A stretch of DNA of 64,000 nucleotides from Watersipora subatra (lineage: Eukaryota; Bryozoa; Gymnolaemata; Cheilostomatida; Watersiporidae), in the NCBI RefSeq assembly GCF_963576615.1, contig NC_088708.1, positions 3,224,001-3,288,000 of the forward strand. Reading direction: 5' to 3'. Under the pieces are notes generated by a model. It ran no database searches. It was not told the DNA's origin and was given only the letters and a program-made list of their open reading frames with translations. Shown here piece by piece: positions 45,301 through 55,840 of the stretch. Within the stretch, counting starts at the first letter, position 1. Each line of letters starts with the position of its first letter. A program made the position numbers and the translations under genes.

Positions 45301-48300
45301 ATCGTTTAACTACCTGTGTCGCCATCCATTGTGCTTCAATGGATAGGCTATTAACTATTGTGCAGCGAATAAAATGCATGTTGCAAAGAAATGAAGCATT
45401 TAATGCTTTTTTTATCTCTTACGTAGCTTTTTTCATCGGTTATGTAGCAGTCGGACATGTATGCATAAACTGTTTGGGGTCAGAATGAAGTGTCAAAATG
45501 AACAAATCCAAGCAGCTTAAGGATTTTAAGTCCTAGCTAGCTGTTTTTATCTTTACAGTTGGTCAGCACTGCCATAGCATTCCTAACAGACTGATCGCAC
45601 TTAACTATTCATAGTTATTGTGGTAGCGTAATATTTATTTGTGTTTGTCTTGCACAAACAGTCTTGACAAGAGAGTAGAGTATGCCTAGGTTAGCGCTAC
45701 TTTTATAGATATGTATGAGAATGCTTAGTTAGCGCTTTGATGCACCAGGCATGCTCATTGATGGACTAGTAACACTGGAAGCTTTGCACAAACTGTCATT
45801 GCAAAGGCGCAGCCAGTTAAGTCCTCTCACCTTTTTCACAGGATTTGAATGCTCAGGCTGGCTGCCCGTCGAATGAGCTGCTATATCCTATCATTGCCGA
45901 CAAAGACCGGGAGCTGGCTGTCAAACTTGGCATGATTGATCCATTAGAAAAGGATGCCCAGGGCCTGCCTCTCACCGCTAGAGCCGTATTCATAGTGGCA
46001 CCAGACAAGAAGTTGAAGCTAAGCATTCTATATCCTGCTACCACCGGGCGCAACTTTAAGTAAGTGTGACAGCTGATCACGATCAGTTTGGCCTGTCTGG
46101 CCAGTTATTGGTAAAACGTGACTTTCGTAATACTATGCATTTTTATGAAAATTAACATTTTCTAGTTTGATAGCCTCACGTTTGATCATCTTACCGAGTT
46201 GTATGTTGCACAATGTCTGCTGTAAGATCATATGCATGTCTTCTCCGCTTTCTAAGCACGTACATTCAAGTCCTTAATGCTGATGCATTCTTGGCATGGG
46301 TTCAGTCATTTTAGTGACACACTGGACCTTCATTGAGGTTATTCCGTTGACAACTAGCTCAACTTAGCCTTTTTTTTCCTTTTATCCAAATTATTTCAGT
46401 TTTTATACCGAATTCTTTTCATGAATCGGTGTTGCATTCGCTGCCCTAAACCCATGGCTACACATACCGGCAAAATACATAGCCTTTGGCTATTCGAAGC
46501 AACTACGCTACATAATGGCACAGTGTGTCGATAAATAGATTGACCAATGAGAATTAGCCTAGGCTGGCTGAAGGCTGTCACACCTTACTGCTCTTAGTCA
46601 TTATTGAAGAATTGTCAGTATATTGATCTATTATAGATCATCAACAGTTTGTAATGACAGAGATGTCTAGGTAACTACTCGTACGGTTATGTTTGAGTTC
46701 AACAAAAATAAATCTAAATTTTGTCGATGAAAATCAGCCAACTGGGGAACAAGTTTATATACATGACATGAATAAACCAAACATTAAAAGAAAATTTGGT
46801 TTTCAAGAGGTTTACTCAGCTAAAGAATTATCTTGAAGTATTGTCTGAGCAGCTTTGATTGGCATACCTTCACATATTTATTACTAGTAAGGACACTTTG
46901 TCTATATATATATAGATGTTAGCGTAAAGCTATGTTATTGTTTTTGGAAAGTGATTCTCAATGGAACATGATTATATAAAAATGTAATTGGAGTTCTGCC
47001 CACCAGGGGATCAATTCTTTTGGGCAGTCACAGCTGTATCAATTTATGCTGTTCCAATGAAAACCAGTATGTTAGTCTGAACTTGTCACATCACACATTC
47101 GTCGGCCATGCGTTATCAAAGCATATGACACTTTTTGCATCTAGCCACAGCTTTTATTTCCTACATCTTACAGGCGAGTTAGAGCCGTCTTTTTAAGGGC
47201 ACCAAAAATGCATAATAATGGAAATGTTGGCTCCCTTCTCTTGAATAGTGACGCCAAATATACAGTAGACGCTCCTATAACGTAAATTCAAGATAACGTA
47301 AAAAAGTTTATGTGAAGTTTTTGCATCCTTAAAAATTCCTTATGTATAACTTACAGTGCCAAGTCAGGCGAGGCCTCAAATTCGATTTGAACATTAATTT
47401 ATGTCACAACACTTGCGAAAGAAAAAATTACGTGTGTATAGCGTTATACCGATTATATAGACAACTTTTGCAACAATCTAGTTCGTCGTGATAGATCGCC
47501 AGATGTGTCGACAAAACAAAGAATAGGGTAGCTGCGCATTGTTCATAAATACAAAGGCGATCGATTGGTGCAGGTGTTACAATGTCGATCCAGAAATCCG
47601 AATGTCACGAGTTGGAGTATCGTCAAAAGTTCTCTTTTATCCTAACCTTAGCCCATGGGGTACAAATAGACGACGAACAAGTAGTACCGCTTTTTGTAAA
47701 ATAATTTGTTGTTTTGCTTTGTTGCAGACATATAAAATATTTGTTATTAGTTTTACTCTGCTGAGTACACTTTGCTGTTTAAAAAAAAGCTGATCATTGG
47801 AAATGAAAGTCGAAGATGTGCTCTCCCCATCAACTTATTGTAGAATTACCGCAATAACCGTCTACAAAACCAGTGAGATTGGTTATAAAAAAGAGAAAAG
47901 TTGTCGATGCGAACTAATAATGCTGCAAGTACGGTACAGCCCACACATTGAAAAAGTTGAGTCGAGTTTTTCCTTTTTATATGGCCAAAGGGGTGAGTTT
48001 GGAAAGATCTTGGAATGCACAAGGCAATTTACATGTATTTTACTGTTCTTATAACGTATATTTTCTATAACGTATTGTTACTGGAACGAATTATTTATGT
48101 TGCAGGAGCGCGTACTGTACTTTTTATGAATCTGTCCAGTTTCTCAATTAAGTTGATGTATTTGCAGTGAAGTCTTGAGGGTCATCGATTCGCTGCAGCT
48201 GACCTTGCACAAGAAGGTGGCTACTCCAGTCAACTGGCAGAACGGTGGTGAATGCATGGTACTGCCTACAGTCAGTGCTCAGGAGGCATCCAGCCTTTTC

Positions 48301-51300
48301 CCCCAGCACAGAGTGGCAGAGGTAAGTATCATACATATCGGTTACCGTACTTTTCGGACTGTAAACCGCACCCTTATATAAGCCGCATGACTCAAATTAT
48401 CAGAAAAAGTAGCGGCTAATAGTCCGAAAAGTACGGTACTATTTTTCTTCATATCCTCGGTAAGACCTAGAAATGGGTCATATCTGAGAATATAACAACA
48501 TATGACTAATATAACAACATATGACTAATATAACATACTAGTCACATTAGTGTTCACAGCGTTCACAGTTGATTCATTGTTCAATAAAATCTTTCCCAAT
48601 GAATCGTAATTAGAAACTAAGAGACTTGTGGGCCAACTAGTTAGTGGATGTTGGTGTAGTTTCGTCCAGTCATATGGCGCTACAGGGGTCTTGACTTTAA
48701 ATCCCACTTGAAAAGTTGTTTGTTGAACGTATGCAAATTCAGTTGATATTGGCATTAGTATCTTACTGGATGGTATAACTTTGAAGATATTTAAATTTAA
48801 TAGATTTCATTTCCTGTCCCAGAGGCAGGCCAAACTAAACAAAACTGTTCATCTAATGTACCAACCATTTTTAAAATAAATTTCCATTATCTAATAAAAG
48901 CCTTCTCCACAATAACTAATTTCTACATAGCTAATTAGAATCTGCAAGATAAATAATGCGAGCGAATGGTAACACAATAAGGTCAACTGTTTTGTAGTTC
49001 ACAATTTGGTAAAGAACTATAAATTTGAAGTTGGCAGGTATCGTGTAGCTAAAACGTAGATGAAAATGGAAGAGCCTACTCTCCTTAAAAAGTTTGGCAA
49101 TTATTCTAAATGTGACTAATTGAATGCATTATTGAACAAGTAGTTTTGAGACTATCCTTTTATAACACAAGTACAGTGCACCCTCGAGATACGATTACCC
49201 TGATATACGATTTTTTCACCTTACGAAGTTAAATATTGTAATATCTTCACCTCGCTATACGAATTTTATTTCACCATACGAATTTGAAAAAAGTTTCGCC
49301 CGAGTTAAAATTTGGCCGTCGGTGTGCTCATAACACACGTCGAAATAAAAAAGACACCGAAATATAGTTTGCCGAAAACATTCTTAGAACGTTTAGAAGA
49401 GACACGATGATCGACTTCTCTCATGTCCGCGGGGAAAATTTCGTGTAAAATACACAAGCGAGAGCAAATATTCATTTGTAGCGTTATTATAGCTTTTACT
49501 ATAAACATTCAAGTCAGCATACGTATATAACTACAACTATCTACATTTAATTCGTTATCTATGGAATCTGAGACCGATACAAACGTTACAAAACGAAGGA
49601 AAAATGATTTCTATGTCAACAAAGTTGGATGTCGTAAATAAGAAGAAGGGACCCGTATTATTAATATTGTCAAGGAATATGATCGCAACCAATCAGCATT
49701 TGCAATTATTATTAAAACAAGAACTCCATTAAAGCAAGCACAAGAAAGAGCTTCCGACTGAAGATTTGAATGAGCTAGGTCATGCACGCGATCAGCATTC
49801 AAGAGGAGCAACCATTTTGTAAAGGCGAGGATTTAGAAAATACAGAAAATCCCACATTCGCAGAAATGTTTCAAGTGTTTAATTTACTGATGTGGACTGG
49901 TACATTAAAACAATGCATGTATAATATATTATTTATCTCTTGTGTGGCATGTTTTTCATATTTTATTCATTTTATTTGTTTCCTTTTGATTTTATGTTAT
50001 ATTTTCTTGTTTAACCATGTCTTTGCATATGGGCTTGTTATTTTCTACGTAAATACAATTCATCGTATGTATGTATGTAACTCATATAACTAGCTACTCA
50101 AGATAGTTGACGCATCGACATGACTTTCTGAAACTTGCTAAAGCCCTGTCCCCTCATAGGGTATAAATACGTACAAACTTTGTATGTATGGTTACATTGA
50201 TTCTTGTGTACATTTCGTACAAGACAAACTACTGTACCACATTCTCTGGATCCTTCTACAAGCGCTAGCTAGCAATTTTCTGCATTGCACCATCAATTTT
50301 TTCGTAAAAAAAATTGGACAGGAATGGACAACTTCTTTTAGTGTGCTAAAAAATTCCAATTCATTACGTTTTAAATTTATTTTCAAGTGTACAGCACCAT
50401 AATTAACATTGATACGTTTTTGCCTCTTCTCTGCTTTACCCGCTACATGTACCAGCTACGTTACTCCAAAGGTATGTACGTCCAGTATAGAAAATATAAT
50501 TTTATTTTTCTTTTCGGTAGCCTTTAAATGGTCAAGTGTGCGAGAAGCCGCTTTCTATAACTGCATCGCTCGGCCTTAATGATTTAAGTCGAAAAAGATT
50601 TCAACCAGATAGGCTAAAGTTTATAGTGAAAGTGAAGATAGGAACTGCTGAAGGATAAAATTTCGTAATAAAAAGTTGAAATTCAGTAAAATAGTTCAAA
50701 ATACATACTAAAACTTAGTTTTAAGTGTAGGCTTAGCAAGCTAAACTTACTTGAAGTGAATTCAAAGTTTATGTTATGGTACCTTTTGAAGGCAAGAACT
50801 CCTTACCGTACGTACTACATTTGGTACACACATTATAATTTTGCGTTTTATTGCAGATCATAACCATTAAAATACACTAAATACAATACAGTTACTGTAT
50901 AACTATAATTACTAAAGTTAACATACTATTTTGTTGCTAATTGTCAATATGTACATATTTTTATAAACAAAATTGACGATTTTCACCAGGGGGTGTTTGC
51001 ATTGTATAATTACAATGGTCGTTATACCCCGATATACGAATTTTTCACCATACGATGCCAACTCTGGAACGAATTAACATCGTATCTCGAGGGTGCACTG
51101 TATTCAAAATATGCTATGAAATGTCATGCTCCTTGGTTACGCAGTCATAAATAAAGTAATATGTATAAAAAGTGTCTAGTGTCTGCAACGGCTTGTTTCA
51201 GCAAAACCACTTTCAAAACAGGCCACATTGTTTCGACAAGACTTGGCATTCGTGAGAAAGTCATTTGTGTAGCCTGTGCATTGACATATATATGTGTGTA

Positions 51301-52376
51301 TTTGTATGTATATATATTATATATATCATATATATCATATTTTTGGTTCTAACTGATCTGTGAAGCCAATCAGCGTAAGTTAAAACTTTACATGAAGTCG
51401 TTCAGATAAATATGCATTAAATTAAATTTGGTGAAACACTTTTTCCATATTTTAATTCATGTTGTGGATCCAAATAGTTATTGTTTCTAGCTGCTTTTCA
51501 TCGGTGGTATATAGCATAGCGAATTATAGCGTAGGGAGAATTAGTAGCATAATGAAAAATATAGTGAATTGTTTCATATTACATAATAAGTATGCACACA
51601 TTACATAAACAGCAATAATGAAATCTTCTGCCAGAACACCATGGCCTTTACACAAATATGGCCAATTCTAACCTTTCATCATATTTGTCAGCGCAATTCA
51701 TTGTTTAGTAGTGTCCGTAGGCCTCGCATAACAAATATCTGCAATACGCGTCAGCTATGCATTTCATCGGTATCTGTAAGCAGACGTTACTAAGTGTTTA
51801 GGCGGTTTCAATGTATGGCATTGTTCATGAAGCCCTCTTATATTCACAATACTTTAGCAGTGCAGACATCAAATGTACACACAGCTCCACGAATGAGCGT
51901 CTTTATTTTGAAATTGCCACCTATAGACCTAACTATAGGCCTAACTTTACTTGAGTAAGTAATCTAAGAAGTGATATTATGTTGATGTGTTATGTTATGT
52001 TGTTATCTTTCGAACATACACATATTTATGTGCTATAAATAAAATGCGGTTAGTCTTTGCACCTGATAGAGCAAGAATCCTCATCTGATTTGACATTCAA
52101 GCTATATAGCATATTGCTATTTAACCTACTTATGTAAGCCTATTCGCCGTTTGTTTGATTCAATGGCATGTATCCTCTTTCTCCCATCATAAGTCAAATG
52201 AGAAATTTTTCCTTTTAGGCTATGTTCTCAAATTGCAAAAGCAGCAGTGTTACTAAATATGTTAGGATTTCGCATAGTGGCTGCATTGTCTTCCTTCATC
52301 AGACTTGTAATTTATACTGTTACAATTTTAGGTTCCCTCTGGCAAAGGATACCTAAGATTCACGCCCCAGCCATAG
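42212..52376 (+). CDS. PRDX6: 1-Cys peroxiredoxin (PRDX6 type), 5 coding exons
   Basis: This is a thiol peroxidase that reduces hydrogen peroxide and lipid hydroperoxides with one conserved cysteine, mainly cytosolic. Exons: 42212-42303, 44789-44945, 45842-46059, 48168-48321, 52332-52376. All junctions are GT/AG and phases agree, giving 221 residues (vertebrate PRDX6 has 224). The active-site block DYTPVCTTELG contains Thr43 and peroxidatic Cys46; Arg130 in TARAVF completes the site. The family C-terminus ends Y-L-R-F-T-P-Q-P. In the vertebrate acidic phospholipase A2 site, His26 and Asp140 correspond to His25 and Asp138 here. Ser32 of the G-D-S-W-G motif is Lys31 here (E-D-K-W-L), at the exon 1/2 junction. 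Phospholipase activity by the described mechanism is therefore not expected. Introns carry four transposon insertions. Confidence 0.93.
42897..43685. mobile_element. Fold-back element with ~290-bp arms in PRDX6 intron 1
   Basis: The left arm 42897-43191 (TTAAACCATAACTGTCACG...) and right arm 43395-43685 (...CGTGACAGTTATGGTTTAA) are inverted copies around a 203-bp spacer. Shared blocks include TTATGGGCGGAGCTTGTAAT and GATAAAAGTTGTTCGTGACA. Open frames within the arms (42883-43173 minus, 43574-43825 plus) mirror each other because of the inversion and show no known domain. No target duplication was identified. Confidence 0.75.
44789..44945 (+). CDS. PRDX6: PRDX6 exon 2 (peroxidatic cysteine)
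   Basis: It encodes WLVFCSHPADYTPVCTTELG, then ALIALIPEFEKRNVKIIALS and CDGVDSHHGWIK. It contains the catalytic Thr43 and Cys46. Acceptor GTTGACAG, donor GTAGAG, leaving phase 0. Confidence 0.93.
45842..46059 (+). CDS. PRDX6: PRDX6 exon 3
   Basis: It encodes DLNAQAGCPSNELLYPIIAD through KLKLSILYPATTGRNF, including Arg130 and Asp138. A cysteine (Cys91) falls near the position of the second, non-catalytic Cys of vertebrate PRDX6. Acceptor TTCACAG, donor GTAAGT. Confidence 0.93.
47263..48117. mobile_element. 855-bp Tigger/pogo-like MITE in PRDX6 intron 3
   Basis: The ends CAGTAGACGCTCCTATAACG and CAGGAGCGCGTACTG are imperfect inverted repeats. TA lies on both sides (47261-47262 and 48118-48119). 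Subterminal TAACGTA motifs recur at both ends. Two plus-strand frames inside (47539-47793, 47797-48054) have no transposase motif. The element ends only 50 bp before exon 4. Confidence 0.7.
48168..48321 (+). CDS. PRDX6: PRDX6 exon 4
   Basis: It encodes NEVLRVIDSLQLTLHKKVAT, PVNWQNGGECMVLPTVSAQE and ASSLFPQHRVAE, the family's C-terminal dimerisation region. Acceptor TTTGCAG, donor GTAAGT. The donor is followed within 22 bp by the hairpin MITE at 48343. Confidence 0.93.
48343..48438. mobile_element. 96-bp hairpin MITE just after PRDX6 exon 4
   Basis: TACCGTACTTTTCGGACT and AGTCCGAAAAGTACGGTA are perfect 18-bp inverted repeats at the two ends. The interior is short, with further inverted similarity (AACCGCACC and GCGGCTAAT). 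Its right end resembles that of the pogo relic at 32337-32943. It begins 22 nt past the exon 4 boundary. Confidence 0.8.
49174..51100 (+). mobile_element. 1.93-kb Tigger-like transposon, internally deleted
   Basis: The ends CAGTGCACCCTCGAGATACG and CGTATCTCGAGGGTGCACTG form a 22-bp perfect inverted repeat with TA on each side (49172-49173 and 51101-51102). On the plus strand about 49585-49740 retains KRRKMISMSTKLDVVNKKKG and VKEYDRNQSAFAIIIKTR (after frame changes), a psq-type helix-turn-helix of Tigger transposases. About 49740-49890 retains a C-terminal stretch KKELPTEDLNEL and EDLENTENPTFAEMFQVFNL. The DDE core is missing. It sits in the last PRDX6 intron. Confidence 0.8.
52332..52376 (+). 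CDS. PRDX6: PRDX6 exon 5 (C-terminus)
   Basis: A 45-nt terminal coding exon reading VPSGKGYLRFTPQP and TAG. It is too short to stand out as an open frame but matches the invariant family ending. Acceptor AATTTTAG. It follows a 4.0-kb intron holding a 1.9-kb Tigger-like element. Confidence 0.9.
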   Translation, partial: VPSGKGYLRFTPQP

Positions 52377-53970
52377 AGAAACGAGCAGCATCCCTTACTA
52401 TCATTTCAATGTTGTTGCATTGTGTTGAATCGTTCCACACCCTTGAAAACAATTCAACTGCGACTGCTTTATCATAATTGTCATCTGCTACTTTTCCTTG
52501 CTAGCATTCCTTTACAATAAGCATAGTCAATTTACATGTATGTATGTATGCAAGCCATTGTTCTTGTATAGAACAGCTTTTCTATCCGCTACTCAATGGA
52601 ACTTATAGACATCTTCCTGTGTGTTCTCCATCATGCTGACCTATTTTCACTATTGTATATTGCTGCAATCATTTGTTTGCCTTAAAATGTCAGCTGTTCT
52701 ATAAACTTGCAATGTATGCGAGGTATTTGTCTTAAAGACGCTGTTGCCCTTCTCCCTCGTTAGCTTGATGTAAAACATACATCGGCATGCAGGCATGCAT
52801 CGCTTTCCTCCACTTCTGTGTACCCAGGGTTGTAGTAGTGGTCATAGCCTCCATTCCTCACATACCACAAAACTTCAGCATTTGCAATTTGAGCATAGCC
52901 ACCTGGATTAATGGTTTTGAAAAGGCTTCAAATATGACAGCCACTATTACACTGCTTACCCTGGCTTCTATTTAAACCTTTTGAGGTAACAGTTTGAAAG
53001 ATCCGTGCTGTCATTTGTTAGGAACATATGGCACTCTGCATTGAGAACTGACTCACTTGAGACAAATGCTTTAGTTGACATCATCTAGGTAATAATTATT
53101 TATAATAATTATTTCCATAGATGATTATTACCATAAAGTGACATCTTTATACCGTTATATACCGTTATATACCGGTATACTGTAAATTGTCTTCGTTGTA
53201 AAAATAGTTTGTTCTGTCTAAATGTATGGGCAAGAAGTTGACAGACTGTTTGCCGAAGCCCTACAGCAAAGGTGCCAGAAATTGGCAGGCAAAAGTAACT
53301 CAACCAATTCTTTGAAGTGACTGCAGTGATGATTAGCACAAGGTTTAAGCCACTAATGCAGTGATTGTGCTTGGCCTCTTAATAATTATGTATGCTGCAA
53401 CACTGCAGGCGTGCTGTGCTGGGTTGAAGGCGTTACATGAAATTTAACAACTAGAGATAATCTGCGTATTTATTTGGATCTATGCAGAAACCTTTCATAG
53501 ATTTGCCTCTGATGTGCACTGTGTGGTCTATTAAAACATAGATGGCTGCATGTTTGAACTACTATTCATATTTGTACATAGAGGAAATAGTTTGGTTATT
53601 TTAATAATATTCAGGCAATGGAAAAGAACAAATTTAATTTGTACTATTTATATAACATTCAAATAAGTTCAAAAAATCTCACAACTTCAGACATAAGCTT
53701 CAGCCATTGCAATATTGATAAGCAACGCAATAGACTTCAATTTCTAAGTAATCTGCGTGTCTGAAGTAGGAGGAGAAATGAGCCAAAATTATATTGGTTA
53801 TAAGAATGGTGGAAGAGACGACATTTATCATTGCCCTGTGTTTGGCTCGCGCACAAACGTCCATCATAAGTTGGTTCACAAGGAAATTAAAGTTGTCTGC
53901 CCCACAAAAGTTGCTGTCACGCCTCCACGATTAAAAACCAAAAGCATTTGTTATATCCTATAGAGCTAGC
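52377..53970. other. PRDX6 3' flank and intergenic, nothing recognised
   Basis: No canonical AATAAA was noticed soon after the stop; an AATAAG is near 52516 and an ATTAAA at 53530. Short frames at 52787-52975, 53109-53339 and 53757-53963 have no known domain. A small repeat TACCGTTATA occurs three times near 53150-53175. Confidence 0.35.
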
Positions 53971-53973
53971 CAA

Positions 53974-54698
53974 ACCATGATTGTGATACGTCAATGTCCC
54001 AAACCATGATTGTGATACGTCAATGTCCCAAACCATGATTGTGGTACGTCAATGTCCCAAACCATGATTGTGGTACGTCAATGTCCCAAACCATGATTGT
54101 GGTACATCAATGTCCCAAACCATGATTGTGGTACGTCAATGTCCCGAACAATGATTGTGGTACGTCAATGTCCCAAACCATGATTGTGGTACGTCAATGT
54201 CCCGAACAATGATTGCGGTACATCAATGTCCCAAACCATGATTGTGGTACATCAATGTCCCAAACCATGATTGTGGTACGTCAATGTCCCAAACCATGAT
54301 TGTGGTACGTCAATGTCCCGAACAATGATTGCGGTACATCAATGTCCCAAACCATGATTGTGGTACGTCAATGTCCCAAACAATTATTGTGGTACGTCAA
54401 TGTCCCAAACAATGATTGTGGTACATCAATGTCCCAAACCATGATTGTGGTACGTCAATGTCCCAAACCATGATTGTGGTACGTCAATGTCCCGAACAAT
54501 GATTGCGGTACATCAATGTCCCGAACCATGATTGTGGTACGTCAATGTCCCAAACAATGATTGTGGTACGTCAATGTCCCAAACAATGATTGTGGTACAT
54601 CAATGTCCCAAACCATGATTGTGGTACGTCAATGTCCCAAACCATGATTGTGGTACGTCAATGTCCCAAACCATGATTGTGGTACGTCAATGTCCCAA
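53974..54698 (+). repeat. 29-bp minisatellite, about 25 units
   Basis: The unit is CAATGTCCCAAACCATGATT then GTGGTACGT. Variant units carry CGAACAATGATTGCGGTACAT. These occur at 54211, 54327 and 54501, spaced by exact multiples of 29 (116 and 174), which points to duplication of multi-unit blocks. No gene is nearby. Confidence 0.92.
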
Positions 54699-54699
54699 G

Positions 54700-55715
54700 C
54701 TTTAAATACATCAATAGAATCAGATGCTAAACCAGTCTAGATCCTTTTAAGCTTGGACGCTGGCCTTCAATATACCTTTTCATTATTTTAAAATCCAACG
54801 TAGTTGTTTAAGAAACAAGTTACTGATATAATTGAAATCACATCATATGCGTTGCTTATTGACTTCTTCTTGAGCATATAGGTACATGGGAATAATTATC
54901 TTCATAAGCTTGTGGAACAAGAAACATTGACTTGCAAGGTTAATATGTTTAGTGTCATGGTGAGATTAACGCATATAATGGTATATAAACATATAATTTA
55001 TATGAATATAAATAACGGTAGAGTGAAAAATAACAAAGCTGATTATTTTGCAATAAACAGACAACCTTTGTTGGAGGCTCAGCAGTGCTTCACTACATTA
55101 AATACAATTAACTAATCCCACGGAGTAAATCAAGCATGCCAACAGACTTTAGATTGATCTCGGGTACATCTTCATCCTCCACCAATGCCTCACATACAAA
55201 TATATATATAACATTTATTTTGGCAACACTGAAACCCTAAAGCATACACCGAAACCCTAAAACACACACCGAAACCCTAAAACACACATTAAAAGCATAA
55301 ATATACTGAAATGTCTTCAAACATCACGTAAGGTTGTACTTATGATAAGCCTACTTACTATTAATACCTACTACTTAATATAGTAGTAATATAGACCTAC
55401 ATGTAGTAGTAATATACTAGTTTCGCATAAAACTAACGACGCAGTGTTAAATGAAGCAAATACAATAATACATGTATGTACTATATTTAAATAAGTGTAC
55501 GCAAACAGTTTGTATGCTCTTGAAAACGCTTAATGAATAAAACATCTCACACCCTTCTTGTCACATTGTCACAAATATTGTAAAATTAAATACTTGTAAG
55601 ATTTTGGAGAATTATCTCTGGTGTTTGCAGTAAAGCAGCTTATTATAGCATCATTGTTTCAGCAATATATCGGAGAAAAGTAATCTTGGTGACAAAAGGC
55701 GATCGTGTAATGCTG
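54700..55715. other. Intergenic with a small 3-unit repeat
   Basis: At 55228-55292 a unit of about 20 bp (CCGAAACCCTAAAACACACA) repeats three times. Otherwise AT-rich DNA with no gene recognised. Confidence 0.4.
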
Positions 55716-55717
55716 TT

Positions 55718-55840
55718 GGTAGCCTGCGTGATTGGAGATCTGAGTAACTGGGTTTGATTCCTGTGAAGTGCAAATTTTTTCCTAACGCTTTTAGGGTGGC
55801 TTCGGAGGGATAGACACAGCTATTATTATAGTAAAGATTT
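55718..55840 (+). repeat. tRNA-derived SINE
   Basis: The head GGTAGCCTGCGTGATTGG resembles an A box. ACTGGGTTTGATTCCTGTGA matches a B box (GGTTTGATTCC). The body continues with TTTTTTCCTAACGCTTTTAG and ends GATAGACACAGCTATTATTA, a SINE-type tail. The tRNA stems do not pair properly, so it is not a functional tRNA gene. Confidence 0.55.

Noticed and set aside
55228-55292. CCCTAAA motifs resembling plant-type telomere repeat
   Set aside because: Only three occurrences inside a longer unit of about 20 bp. Not a telomeric array.
55718-55785. Functional tRNA gene
   Set aside because: B box is good but the cloverleaf does not form. Better explained as a SINE head.
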